Translations under genes and position numbers: made by a program
Assembly (NCBI RefSeq): GCF_005222485.1
Contig: NZ_CP029078.1
Span: forward strand, 558,001 to 622,000
DNA from: Streptomyces griseoviridis
GTDB lineage: Bacteria; Actinomycetota; Actinomycetes; Streptomycetales; Streptomycetaceae
DNA length: 64,000 nucleotides
Direction of reading: 5' to 3'
Shown: one piece after another, positions 46,158 through 54,857 of the stretch
Position numbering within the stretch: position 1 is the first letter of the stretch
Layout of the letters: every line of letters starts with the position of its first letter
Notes under the pieces: generated by a model
The model's database searches: none
The model's input: only the letters and a program-made list of their open reading frames with translations
What the model was told of the DNA's origin: nothing

Positions 46158-46404
46158 GCGCCACCCCGGGTCGATCCAACGTCACACGGCCGACCCGCAT
46201 CCCGTCACACGGGCGGCCCGCATCCCGTCACACGGGCGCCCGATCCGCGTCACAGGGTCGGTCCGATCCCCGTCACGCGAAAGCCCTGTCCCGTGTCGTG
46301 CGAAGGCCCCGTAGCCTGCCGCGCCAAGGACCCGTCCCGTCCCGCGCCGCGCGGAGAACCCGGCGCATGTCGCGCGAGGACCCCGTCCGTGCCGTCGGCC
46401 CGGC
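46158..46404. repeat. Convergent spacer with CCCGTCACACGGG-type repeats
   Basis: CCGCATCCCGTCACACGGGCG is present twice, followed by degenerate versions (46194-46260). The motif is partly self-complementary (CCCGT...ACGGG), so it can fold and may terminate transcription from both sides. No gene is seen. Confidence 0.6.
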
Positions 46405-46563
46405 TCAGTCCTCGTCGCGCACGACGAGGAAGGCGTCCGACTTCAGGTCCATCACCACGGTCGCCGGTTCGCCGGCCGCGCGGCGCTGGGCCGCGTACTC
46501 CTCGGCCGGCCACGACCCGCGAGGAGATCCCGCAGGGAACCGCTCCAACACCTCTGCGCCCAT
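46405..46563 (-). CDS. Small conserved protein, 52 aa
   Basis: A perfect AGGAGGTG site 7 bp upstream selects ATG 46563 (MGAEVLERFPAGSPRG start). The C-terminus is acidic (VVRDED). No signal or membrane helix; I recall it as a recurring small Streptomyces protein but do not know a function. It follows the sigma factor gene on the same strand (104-bp gap). Confidence 0.75.
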   Translation of the reverse strand: MGAEVLERFPAGSPRGSWPAEEYAAQRRAAGEPATVVMDLKSDAFLVVRDED

Positions 46564-46667
46564 AGCGGCACACCTCCTGCATCGGCCTTCTGGTCGCCCC
46601 GATGGGGGTCGTGTCCTGCGTATGCCCCCGTTGTACGGGGACATGTCAGGCCGATGGGCGGGGTGCG

Positions 46668-47456
46668 TCAGGCCCGGTCCGCGAGCGCGGAGCGGAGGGT
46701 GGCGAGGGTGCGGGTCAGCAGCCGGGAGACATGCATCTGGGAGATGCCGAGTTCGACGCCGATCTGACTCTGCGTCATGTCCTGGAGGTAGCGCATCGCG
46801 AGGAGGGTGCGTTCGCGCTCGGGCAGGGCGGCGACCAGCGGCGCGACGGTCACCAGGTCGTCGGTCCTGCCCAGCGCGGGGTCGTCGCCGCCGAGCCGGT
46901 CGGCGAGGGTCAGGCCGTCGGCCCCCGCCTCGGCCGGCGCGTCGAGCGAGACGGTGCCGTACCCCTCGGCCGCCCGCAGCCCGTCGACCACCTCGTCCTC
47001 GGCGAGGCCGGTGCGCTCGACGAGTTCGGCGACGGTGGGGGCGCGGCCCTCCCGCTGCTCGAACGCGACCGCCTGCTCGCGCAGCAGCGCACGGCAGTCC
47101 TTGAGCCGCCTCGGCACCCGCACCGCCCAGGTGGTGTCACGGAAGAACCGTTTGATCTCCCCCGCCACCGTGGGCACCGCGAACGCCTCGAACTCGAACC
47201 CCCGGGTCGGGTCGAACCGGTTGATGGCCTTGATGAGCCCGACCGTGCCGACCTGGAGGACGTCGTCGTGGATCTCCGCGCTGGGCCTGAAGCGGCGGGC
47301 GGCCTGCCGCACCACCCACATGTTCAGCTCGACGAGCGTGTTGCGCACGTACGAGTACTCGGCCGTGCCCTCCTCCAGCTCGCGCAGCCGCGCGAACAGC
47401 GGCTCGGAGAGGGCATGGGCGTCGGCCGGGCCGACAACTACGGTCTGCGGGGGCAC
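46668..47456 (-). CDS. RNA polymerase sigma factor, SigB/SigF family
   Basis: 262 residues. DDVLQVGTVGLIKAINRFDP, FAVPTVAGEIKRFFRDTTW (region 2), PRRLKDCRALLREQ (region 3) and MTQSQIGVELGISQMHVSRL (region 4) match the second SigB-type gene at 22.0 kb closely. GTG 47456; its ribosome site (GGAG) lies inside the end of the MMPL gene, 3 bp after whose stop it begins, so the sigma factor is translationally coupled to a membrane transporter. No anti-sigma gene is adjacent. Confidence 0.92.
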   Translation of the reverse strand: MPPQTVVVGPADAHALSEPLFARLRELEEGTAEYSYVRNTLVELNMWVVRQAARRFRPSAEIHDDVLQVGTVGLIKAINRFDPTRGFEFEAFAVPTVAGEIKRFFRDTTWAVRVPRRLKDCRALLREQAVAFEQREGRAPTVAELVERTGLAEDEVVDGLRAAEGYGTVSLDAPAEAGADGLTLADRLGGDDPALGRTDDLVTVAPLVAALPERERTLLAMRYLQDMTQSQIGVELGISQMHVSRLLTRTLATLRSALADRA

Positions 47457-47459
47457 GGT

Positions 47460-49622
47460 TCACTCCTCGTCGGGGGCCCCGGCTGCGCGGGGCTGCGCCT
47501 TCGTCTCGGTGTGACCGGTCGCCCCGGACGAACCTCCGGCTCGCGCGGACGTGCCGCGCCACAGCCGTCCCGGCCACCAGGTCACCGCACCAAGATCTCG
47601 CACCAGGGCGGGAACGAGCAGGGACCGGACCACCAGCGTGTCGAGCAGGACGCCGAACGCGACGATGAACGCGATCTGCGCGAGGAACGCCAGCGGGATC
47701 ACGCCGAGGGCGGCGAAGGTCGCCGCGAGGACCACACCGGCCGAGGTGATGACGCCGCCGGTGCCGACAAGACCGCGCAGCATCCCCTCCCGGACGCCGT
47801 GGCGCAGCGACTCCTCACGGACCCGGGACATCAGGAAGATGTTGTAGTCGACGCCGAGAGCGACCAGGAACACGAACCCGTACAGCGGAACGGACGGGTC
47901 GGTGCCGGTGAAGCCGAGGACGTGCCGGAAGACCAGCGCCGAGACGCCCAGGGTGGCCAGCAGGTTGAGGCCGACGGTCGCGACCAGGAGCACCGGCAGC
48001 AGCAGTGAGCGCAGCAGCACGGTGAGGATCGTCAGGATGATGGCGAGGACCACCGGGACGATGAGGACCCGGTCGCGTTCGGCGGTGCGCAGGGTGTCGT
48101 AGCGCTGCGCGGTGTAGCCGCCGACCAGGGCGTCCGCGCCGGGGACGGCGTGCAGGGCGGTGCGCAGCCGGGCGACGGTGTCGGTGGCGGCGTCGCTGTC
48201 GGGGGCGGCGGTGAGGGTGACGTCGACGCGGACCCGTCCGTCGACGATCAGCGGGTCGCCGCCGGGGCGCCCCGAGGCGGTGACGCCCGAAGCGGAGGCG
48301 ACGCCCTCGGTGGCGCGGGCGGCGGCCAGGACGCGGTCGAGGCGGCCGGCGTCGGCGATGACGACGGCGGGGTTGCCCGAGCCGCCGGGGAAGTGCCGGG
48401 CGAGGGTGGACTGCGCGGCGACGGAGGGCGCGTCGTCGACGAAGGTCTCGTCGAGCGGGACGCCCCGCGACACCAGGGTCGGGGCGAACGCGGCGCAGGC
48501 GAGGAGTCCGGCGAGGGAGACCGCCCAGACCGCGCGGGGCGCCCGGTCCACCAGGGCGGCCACCCGCCGCCATCCGCCCGCGGCCTGCTCGGTGGCGGGG
48601 CGCGGGGTGGCCGGCCAGTAGGCGGCGCGGCCCAGCAGGACGAGGACGGCGGGCAGGAAGGTGAGCGAGCTGAGGACCGCGCAGACGATGCCGACAGCGC
48701 CGACGGGGCCGAGCGCCCGGTTGTTGGTGAGGTCGCTCAGCAGCAGCGCGAGCAGGCCGAGCGCAACGGTCGCGGCGCTGGCCACGACGGCGCCCCAGGA
48801 CTGGCGCAGCGCGGCCCGCGCGGCGGCGAACCGGTCGGCGTGGACGGCGAGTTCCTCGCGGAAGCGGGCGGTGATCAGCAGGGCGTAGTCGGTGGCGGCG
48901 CCGATGACGAGGATGGAGAGGATGCCCTGCACCTGTCCGTCGACGCGGACGAGGTCGTGGTCGGCGAGCGCGTACACGATCGCGCAGGCGAGGCCGAGCG
49001 CGAAGACGGCCCCGAGGATGATCACCAGCGGCAGCAGGACGCTGCGGTAGACGAGGAGCAGGATCACCAGGACGGCCACCAGGGCGACGGCGAGCAGCAG
49101 TCCGTCGATCCCGGCGAAGGCGTCGGAGAGGTCGGCCTTGGTGGCCGCGGGTCCTGACAGCTGGACCGTGCTGCCGGGGACATGGGCGGCGGCCGCCCTG
49201 ATCCGGTCGAGGGTGGGGGCGAGCCGGTCGCCGAGGTCGGGGCGGAGCGGGACGACGGCTTCGAGCGCGGCGCCGTCCTTGGAGAGCAGCGCGGGCGACA
49301 CGGTGCCGGCGACGCCCGGGGTGCCGGTGAGCGGGGCGAGGGCGCGGGTGGCGGCGGCCTGCCGGTCCCGCATCGAGCCGCCGGCGTCGCCGTCGTCGGT
49401 CCAGACGACGATGGCGGGGAGGGTCTCGTCCTGCCGGAAGGCCCGTTGCGCGGTGATGACCTCGGTGGACTCGGCGCTGCGCGGCAGGAAGGCGGCCTGG
49501 TCGTTGGTGGCGACCTCGCCGAGCCGTCCGGCGAACGGCCCGAGCGCGCCGCCGATGCCGAGCCAGACGACGAGCAGGAGCAGCGGGACGAGGACGCGGC
49601 CCCGGCGCGGGGTGAGGGACAT
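47460..49622 (-). CDS. MMPL/RND-type membrane transporter
   Basis: 720 residues with about 12 membrane helices in two halves, each preceded by a large extracytoplasmic loop, as in MmpL/HpnN-like RND proteins. Conserved GAATDYALLI and GVDYNIFLMSRVREE segments carry the proton-relay-like residues. It probably exports lipids or drugs. ATG 49622 after GGAGAG. The MarR gene upstream and the palindromes at 49685-49717 suggest derepression by a small molecule. Confidence 0.88.
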   Translation of the reverse strand: MSLTPRRGRVLVPLLLLVVWLGIGGALGPFAGRLGEVATNDQAAFLPRSAESTEVITAQRAFRQDETLPAIVVWTDDGDAGGSMRDRQAAATRALAPLTGTPGVAGTVSPALLSKDGAALEAVVPLRPDLGDRLAPTLDRIRAAAAHVPGSTVQLSGPAATKADLSDAFAGIDGLLLAVALVAVLVILLLVYRSVLLPLVIILGAVFALGLACAIVYALADHDLVRVDGQVQGILSILVIGAATDYALLITARFREELAVHADRFAAARAALRQSWGAVVASAATVALGLLALLLSDLTNNRALGPVGAVGIVCAVLSSLTFLPAVLVLLGRAAYWPATPRPATEQAAGGWRRVAALVDRAPRAVWAVSLAGLLACAAFAPTLVSRGVPLDETFVDDAPSVAAQSTLARHFPGGSGNPAVVIADAGRLDRVLAAARATEGVASASGVTASGRPGGDPLIVDGRVRVDVTLTAAPDSDAATDTVARLRTALHAVPGADALVGGYTAQRYDTLRTAERDRVLIVPVVLAIILTILTVLLRSLLLPVLLVATVGLNLLATLGVSALVFRHVLGFTGTDPSVPLYGFVFLVALGVDYNIFLMSRVREESLRHGVREGMLRGLVGTGGVITSAGVVLAATFAALGVIPLAFLAQIAFIVAFGVLLDTLVVRSLLVPALVRDLGAVTWWPGRLWRGTSARAGGSSGATGHTETKAQPRAAGAPDEE

Positions 49623-49684
49623 GGCTCTCCAGTGCTTCGGGACGGTGGATCCGCGGACGGCGCGGGACGGCGGATCCGGAAACA

Positions 49685-49717
49685 ATCTCGATGGAAAACA
49701 ATCTTAATCATCGAGAT
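49685..49717. promoter_or_regulatory. Candidate MarR operator before MMPL gene
   Basis: ATCTCGATG (49685-49693) and CATCGAGAT (49709-49717) are exact inverted repeats. Within them ATCTTAATCATCGAGAT (49701-49717) is itself an imperfect 17-bp palindrome. The stretch is strikingly AT-rich for this genome and lies between marR and MMPL. Confidence 0.65.
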
Positions 49718-49778
49718 ATCTGGCCCGATGGTAGGGCACACCCCGTGGTGCGCCGCGCGCGCCTCCCCTGATTCGGGG

Positions 49779-50309
49779 TCAGTCGCCGGGCGAGCGGGGA
49801 ATCCTCAGCTCCTCGTTCATGGCCTGGAGGAAGCGCACCACCACGGCCAGCTCGTCCTCCGTGAAGCGGGCGCGCGCGCCCTGGGCCGCCTGGGCGAGCG
49901 GCCGGAAGTAGGCGCGGGCCAGCGCCTTCGCGTCGGCCGCGTAGTGCAGATGGACCACCCTGCGGTCGGCGCTCTCCCGGACCCGGCGGATGTGCCCGGC
50001 CCGCTCCAGCCGGTCCACGCAGGCGGTCACCGCGCCCGAGGTGAGCCCCAGGTGCTCGCGCAGCCGGCCCGGTGTCATCGGCTCGTCGGCGTCGAGGATC
50101 GCGGCGAGCGCCTGGACGTCGGTGGCGTGCAGGCCCTGGTCACCGGCGAAACCGTGCACCGCCCGGTTGATGCCGCCGTTCATCCGGCGCAGTTGGACGG
50201 CGAACGACTGGAGGTCGGTGCCCGCGGGCGCCGGGGGTGCCGTACCCGCGGGGGCCCGGGGTGTCCGCGGCGCGGTCGCGCGCTGGTCCCGGTCGTCTGC
50301 TGTGGCCAC
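49779..50309 (-). CDS. MarR family transcriptional regulator
   Basis: 176 residues. Winged helix-turn-helix: MTPGRLREHLGLTSGAVTACVDRLE, then the wing RRVRESADRRVVHLHY. A disordered Pro/Ala-rich N-terminus of about 30 residues precedes it. GTG 50309. Upstream of and codirectional with the MMPL gene; likely represses it through the palindromes at 49685-49717. Confidence 0.87.
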   Translation of the reverse strand: MATADDRDQRATAPRTPRAPAGTAPPAPAGTDLQSFAVQLRRMNGGINRAVHGFAGDQGLHATDVQALAAILDADEPMTPGRLREHLGLTSGAVTACVDRLERAGHIRRVRESADRRVVHLHYAADAKALARAYFRPLAQAAQGARARFTEDELAVVVRFLQAMNEELRIPRSPGD

Positions 50310-50401
50310 GCGGTCACCCTATAGAAGCGTCCGCATCCGGTTCGGCCGCGCCCGGGGAAGGGATCACGAGGGGGCACGCCGACACGGAGGACCGAGAGCC
50401 C

Positions 50402-51931
50402 ATGAACGCTGACGACGACCGCGCCGGAACGCTCTGCCTGGTGACCGGCGCCACCGGATACATCGGCGGCAGGCTGGTCCCCGAGCTGCTGGACGCGGGA
50501 CACCGGGTCCGCTGCCTGGCCCGCTCCCCCGGCAAGCTGCGCGACCACCCGTGGGCGGGCCGGGTGGAGACCGTGCGCGGGGACGTCACGGACGCCGCCT
50601 CGGTCGCCGACGCCATGCGCGGGGTCGACGTCGCGTACTACCTGGTGCACGCGCTGGGCTCGGGCGACGACTTCGAGCGGACGGACCGGGAGGCGGCGCG
50701 GATCTTCGGCGAGGCGGCGCGGGCCGCGGGCGTCCGCCGGATCGTCTACCTCGGCGGTCTGACCCCCTCGGACGTGCCCGAACGCGCGCTCTCCCCGCAT
50801 CTGCGCTCCCGGTCCGAGGTCGGCCGGATCCTGCTCGACTCCGGGGTGCCCACCACGGTGCTGCGGGCGGCCGTCGTCATCGGCTCCGGCTCGGTCTCCT
50901 TCGAGATGCTGCGCTACCTCACCGAACGGCTGCCGGTGATGGTCACCCCGAGCTGGGTGCACACCCGCATCCAGCCGGTGGCGGTACGGGACGTGCTGCG
51001 GATGCTGGTCGGCAGCGCGGGCATGCCCGCCGACGTCAACCGCGCCTTCGACATCGGCGGCCCCGACGTGCTCACCTACCGGGAGATGATGACGCGGTAC
51101 GCGCGCGTCGCCGACCTGCGGAAGCGGTACGTGGTGTCGGTGCCGATGCTCACCCCGCGGCTGTCGAGCCACTGGGTCGGCCTGGTCACGCCGGTGCCCG
51201 CGGCCCTCGCCCGCCCGCTCACCGAGTCGCTGCGCCACGAGGTCGTCTGCCACGAGAACGACATCGCCCGCTACGTGCCCGCGCCGCCCGGCTCCCCGAT
51301 CGGCTTCGACGAGGCGGTCCGGCTCGCCCTGCGCCGCATCCGGCAGGCCGACGTCTCCACCCGCTGGTCGTCGGCCTCGCTGCCGGGAGCGCCGAGCGAC
51401 CCGCTGCCCACCGACCCGGACTGGGCGGGCGGCAGCCTCTACACGGACCGGCGCGAACGGCCCGTGGACGCCTCCCGTGAGGCGCTGTGGCGAGTGATCG
51501 AGGGCATCGGCGGCGACCACGGCTGGTACTCCTTCCCGCTGGCGTGGGCGGTGCGCGGCCGGCTCGACCGGCTGGTCGGCGGGGTCGGTCTGCGCAGGGG
51601 GCGGCGGGACGCGGAACGGCTGCGGGTCGGCGAGTCGCTGGACTTCTGGCGGGTCGAGGAGATCGAGCCCGGACGGCTGCTGCGGCTGCGCGCCGAGATG
51701 CGGCTGCCCGGCCTGGCCTGGCTCGAACTGCGCGCGGACACCGACGACGACGGGCGGACCTGGTACCGGCAGCGGGCCCTGTTCCATCCGCAGGGGCTGC
51801 TCGGGCACGCCTACTGGTGGAGCATCTCGCCCTTCCACTCCGTGGTGTTCGGCGGCATGGCCCGCAACATCGCGCTGGCCGCGACCCGGGAGCCCACCAG
51901 GACCGCGGACGAACACGCGTCCGTGGGATGA
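50402..51931 (+). CDS. SDR-type NAD(P)-binding protein with C-terminal DUF2867
   Basis: 509 residues. Residues 1-220 are an atypical (NmrA/DUF-type) SDR: LVTGATGYIGGRLVPELLD binds NAD(P) and YYLVHALGSG is the family phrase. The C-terminal 160 residues match the DUF2867 SRPBCC-like domain (YSFPLAWAVRGRLDRLVGG, HPQGLLGHAYWWSISPFH). Such fusions are often found beside photolyase and light-regulated genes (from memory). It probably forms a unit with the photolyase gene 118 bp downstream. Confidence 0.83.
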   Translation: MNADDDRAGTLCLVTGATGYIGGRLVPELLDAGHRVRCLARSPGKLRDHPWAGRVETVRGDVTDAASVADAMRGVDVAYYLVHALGSGDDFERTDREAARIFGEAARAAGVRRIVYLGGLTPSDVPERALSPHLRSRSEVGRILLDSGVPTTVLRAAVVIGSGSVSFEMLRYLTERLPVMVTPSWVHTRIQPVAVRDVLRMLVGSAGMPADVNRAFDIGGPDVLTYREMMTRYARVADLRKRYVVSVPMLTPRLSSHWVGLVTPVPAALARPLTESLRHEVVCHENDIARYVPAPPGSPIGFDEAVRLALRRIRQADVSTRWSSASLPGAPSDPLPTDPDWAGGSLYTDRRERPVDASREALWRVIEGIGGDHGWYSFPLAWAVRGRLDRLVGGVGLRRGRRDAERLRVGESLDFWRVEEIEPGRLLRLRAEMRLPGLAWLELRADTDDDGRTWYRQRALFHPQGLLGHAYWWSISPFHSVVFGGMARNIALAATREPTRTADEHASVG

Positions 51932-52049
51932 ACCCCGCATCCGTCCCGCCGCCCCGGCCGGAACCACTCGGATACGGCGTCCGGCACGCGTCCTGCCGCC
52001 GTACGCCCTGCCGTCGGCAGCTCCCTCCCCAGACCCCGGAGTCCGCACC

Positions 52050-53423
52050 ATGAACGTCTCGGTCGTCCTGTTCACCTCCGACCTGCGTCTGCACGACCAT
52101 CCGCCGCTGCGGGCCGCGAACGACGCCCGTGAGGTGGTCCCGCTGTTCGTGCGGGACACCGCGGTGGACGCCGCCGGGTTCGCCGCGCCCAACCGGCTCG
52201 CGTTCCTCGCCGACTGCCTGCGCGACCTCGACGCGGGGCTGCGCGAGCGCGGCGGCCGGCTGGTGCTGCGCTCGGGGGACCTCGTCGACGAGGTGTGCAA
52301 GGTGGTCGCCGAGGCGGACGCCGACGAGGTGCACATGGCGGCCGACGTCAGCGCCTTCGCGCACCGGCGCGAACACCGGCTGCGGCAGGCCCTGGAGGCC
52401 GACGGACGGCGGCTGCACCTCCACGACACGGTGACGACGGCCGTCGCCCCCGGCGCGGTGACCCCGGCGGGCTCGGACCACTTCGCGGTCTTCACGCCGT
52501 ACTTCAGGCAGTGGTCGGCGCAGCCGCTGCGGGAGGCGTTCGGCGCACCGCGCTCGGTGCGGGTCCCGGACGGCGTCGGCTCCGAGCGGCTGCCGTCGAG
52601 GGACGCCCTGTCGGGCCTCTCGGAGGGGCTGGCGGAGGGCGGGGAGACCGTGGCCCGCAAGAGGGTCACGGCGTGGCTGCGCGCGGGCGTCCAGGCGTAC
52701 GAGGACCGGCACGACGACCTGCCGGGCGACGCCACCTCGCGGTTCTCGCCGCATCTGCACTTCGGCACCCTCTCCCCGGTCGAACTCGTCCACCGGGCCC
52801 GGAAGGTGGGCGGTCCCGGGGCCGACGCGTTCGTCAGGCAGCTGGCCTGGCGCGACTTCCACCGCCAGGTCCTGGCGGCCCGGCAGGACGCCGCCACCGC
52901 CGACTACCGCACCAAGCACGACCGTTGGCGTTCCGAGCGGACGGCGAGCGCGGACATCGAGGCGTGGAAGGAGGGCCGCACCGGCTATCCGGTGGTCGAC
53001 GCGGCGATGCGCCAACTCCGGTACGAGGGCTGGATGCACAACCGCGGCCGGCTGCTCACGGCGAGCTTCCTCACGAAGACCCTGTACGTCGACTGGCGGG
53101 TCGGCGCCCGGCACTTCCTCGACCTGCTGGTCGACGGGGACGTCGCCAACAACCAGCTCAACTGGCAGTGGATGGCCGGGACCGGCACCGACAGCCGCCC
53201 CAACCGGGTCCTCAACCCCGTGACCCAGGCGAAGCGTTACGACCCCGACGGCGTCTACGTCCGCCGCTGGATCCCCGAACTGGCCGGGCTCTCGGGGCCG
53301 TCGGTGCACGAGCCGTGGAAGCTGCGCGGCCTCGACCGGGCGGCGATCGACGCCTACCCGGACCCGATCGTCGACCTTCCCGAGGGCCTCGCCCGCTTCA
53401 AGCGGGCCAGGGGACGCGACTGA
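52050..53423 (+). CDS. phr: Deoxyribodipyrimidine photo-lyase (cryptochrome/photolyase family)
   Basis: 457 residues. The N-terminal antenna domain begins VVLFTSDLRLHDHPPL. The FAD domain has TSRFSPHLHFGTLSP, the WMHNRGR segment, and NNQLNWQWMAGTGTDSRP with the Trp electron-transfer chain, as in class I CPD photolyases. It uses blue light to repair UV-induced pyrimidine dimers. Its place next to a LitR-type regulator and ECF sigma genes suggests light-induced expression. Confidence 0.92.
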   Translation: MNVSVVLFTSDLRLHDHPPLRAANDAREVVPLFVRDTAVDAAGFAAPNRLAFLADCLRDLDAGLRERGGRLVLRSGDLVDEVCKVVAEADADEVHMAADVSAFAHRREHRLRQALEADGRRLHLHDTVTTAVAPGAVTPAGSDHFAVFTPYFRQWSAQPLREAFGAPRSVRVPDGVGSERLPSRDALSGLSEGLAEGGETVARKRVTAWLRAGVQAYEDRHDDLPGDATSRFSPHLHFGTLSPVELVHRARKVGGPGADAFVRQLAWRDFHRQVLAARQDAATADYRTKHDRWRSERTASADIEAWKEGRTGYPVVDAAMRQLRYEGWMHNRGRLLTASFLTKTLYVDWRVGARHFLDLLVDGDVANNQLNWQWMAGTGTDSRPNRVLNPVTQAKRYDPDGVYVRRWIPELAGLSGPSVHEPWKLRGLDRAAIDAYPDPIVDLPEGLARFKRARGRD

Positions 53424-53444
53424 CGCGCGGGGGCCGGGCGGCGG

Positions 53445-54683
53445 TCAGCGCCTGTCGGCGAGGACGTCGCGGGCGGCGCGGGCACCGGAGGCCAGCGCGC
53501 CCTGGACCGAGCCGGTCGCCCGGTGGTCGCCGCAGACATGGCGACCCGGGGTCACCCGGGTGGTGCGGCTGAGGGGCTGCGGCGGGGCCATCGCGGGCAG
53601 CGCGTCCGGCACCGTGCGGACCGTCAGCAGCTCCCATCCGGCGGTGTCGGCGCCGTACGCCTCCGCGAGGGCGTCCAGGACCACCCGCTCCCGGCCTTCG
53701 GTGTCCGGCCCGAGGACGGAGGTGGCGACCAGCGCGTGCCCGGTGGGCGCGAAGGTCGACGCGACCTCGCTGAGCACGCAGGTGTTGAGGAAGCGGCGAC
53801 GCTCGTCGACGAGGAGGGTCGGCTCGCCGAGCGGGGAGCGGGGCGCCACGTGGTAGTACGTCGTGACGGTGCGTCCCTCGGGGACCGGCAGGCCGGGCAG
53901 CAGCCGGGCGGCGGCACCCCACCCGGTGGCCACCACCACCGTCCGCGCGGCCACCTCGCCGCCGTCCCCGGTGACGACGCCGTCCTCGGTCAGCCGGGCC
54001 ACCGGTGTGTCCAGCCGGACGGTGCCGGGCGGCAGCGCGTCGGCGAGGGCCGCGGGGACCGCGCCGATGCCGTCGGCGGGCAGGCACAGGGTGCCGCGCA
54101 GCATGCTGCGCCAGACCAGGTGGAAGAAGCGGCTTGACGTCTCCAGGCCGTCCTCGAGGAACACCCCCGACAGGAACGGCCGGAAGAAGCGCTCCACGAA
54201 CGCCTCGGAGAAACCGGCGTCCGCGAGGGCGGTGCGGGTGGTGCGCTCCGGTGCCCGTTTCAGCGCCCCGACGGGGCCGAGCGCGGTCCGCGCCGACAGC
54301 ACGCCGAGCGCGGCGAGGTCGCGCGGCCCGGCGAGCCGGCCACGGAGCAGCTCGGGCAGCGTGCCGGGGCGCCGGGTGGGGTCGCCGAAGCGGAGCGTGC
54401 CCCGCCCGGACCTCACCAGCACCCCGGGCGTGAAGGGCGCGAGCCGCAGTCCGCGCAGCGGGAGCCTGCGCCTGACCTGCGGGTAGGAGGTGTTGAAGAC
54501 CTGGAACCCCCGGTCGACGACGAACCCGTCGATCCGGTCGGTCCGCATCCGCCCGCCGACCCCGTCGGAGGCTTCCAGGACGCGGACGTCGAGCCCGGCC
54601 GTGAGCAGGTCCCTCGCGCAGGCGAGACCTGCGGCCCCCGCGCCGATCACCAGGACGTCGGGGGTGCGGGCGGACTTCGACAC
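53445..54683 (-). CDS. FAD-dependent oxidoreductase, phytoene-desaturase/amine-oxidase-like
   Basis: 412 residues. GxGxxG: VLVIGAGAAGLACARDLL; next FAD contact EASDGVGGRMRTD (typical of flavin amine oxidase/phytoene desaturase); C-terminal RHVCGDHRATGSVQGALASG. GTG 54683 with GGGG 6 bp upstream. In light-inducible loci such proteins are often present without crt genes; the substrate is unknown. It is convergent with the photolyase gene (21-bp gap). Confidence 0.85.
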   Translation of the reverse strand: MSKSARTPDVLVIGAGAAGLACARDLLTAGLDVRVLEASDGVGGRMRTDRIDGFVVDRGFQVFNTSYPQVRRRLPLRGLRLAPFTPGVLVRSGRGTLRFGDPTRRPGTLPELLRGRLAGPRDLAALGVLSARTALGPVGALKRAPERTTRTALADAGFSEAFVERFFRPFLSGVFLEDGLETSSRFFHLVWRSMLRGTLCLPADGIGAVPAALADALPPGTVRLDTPVARLTEDGVVTGDGGEVAARTVVVATGWGAAARLLPGLPVPEGRTVTTYYHVAPRSPLGEPTLLVDERRRFLNTCVLSEVASTFAPTGHALVATSVLGPDTEGRERVVLDALAEAYGADTAGWELLTVRTVPDALPAMAPPQPLSRTTRVTPGRHVCGDHRATGSVQGALASGARAARDVLADRR

Positions 54684-54729
54684 GGTGGGCCCCTGACGGG
54701 TCGGGCCGGCCGGCGGCACCGGCGCGGCG

Positions 54730-54757
54730 ACGTCCGTACGCGAACGCGCACGTCTGC
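54730..54757. promoter_or_regulatory. Quasi-palindrome upstream of FAD oxidoreductase gene
   Basis: GTACGCGAACGCGCAC (near 54737-54752) has arms GTRCGCG/CGCGYAC and is flanked by GACGT and ACGTC. It may be an operator for the neighbouring MerR protein. Confidence 0.3.
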
Positions 54758-54857
54758 CGATGGCTTCCCGCGAGCGCGGCCCGCTGGATGCGGCGCGCTA
54801 CCCGTTCACCCGCCCGGGGCACGGCGAACGGCCGTCGCCGCCCCACCGGGGCCGCCG

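Noticed and set aside
47815..49701. 628-codon minus-strand open frame over the MMPL gene
   Set aside because: Low-complexity Arg/Pro/Ala composition; it is the MMPL gene read in another frame.
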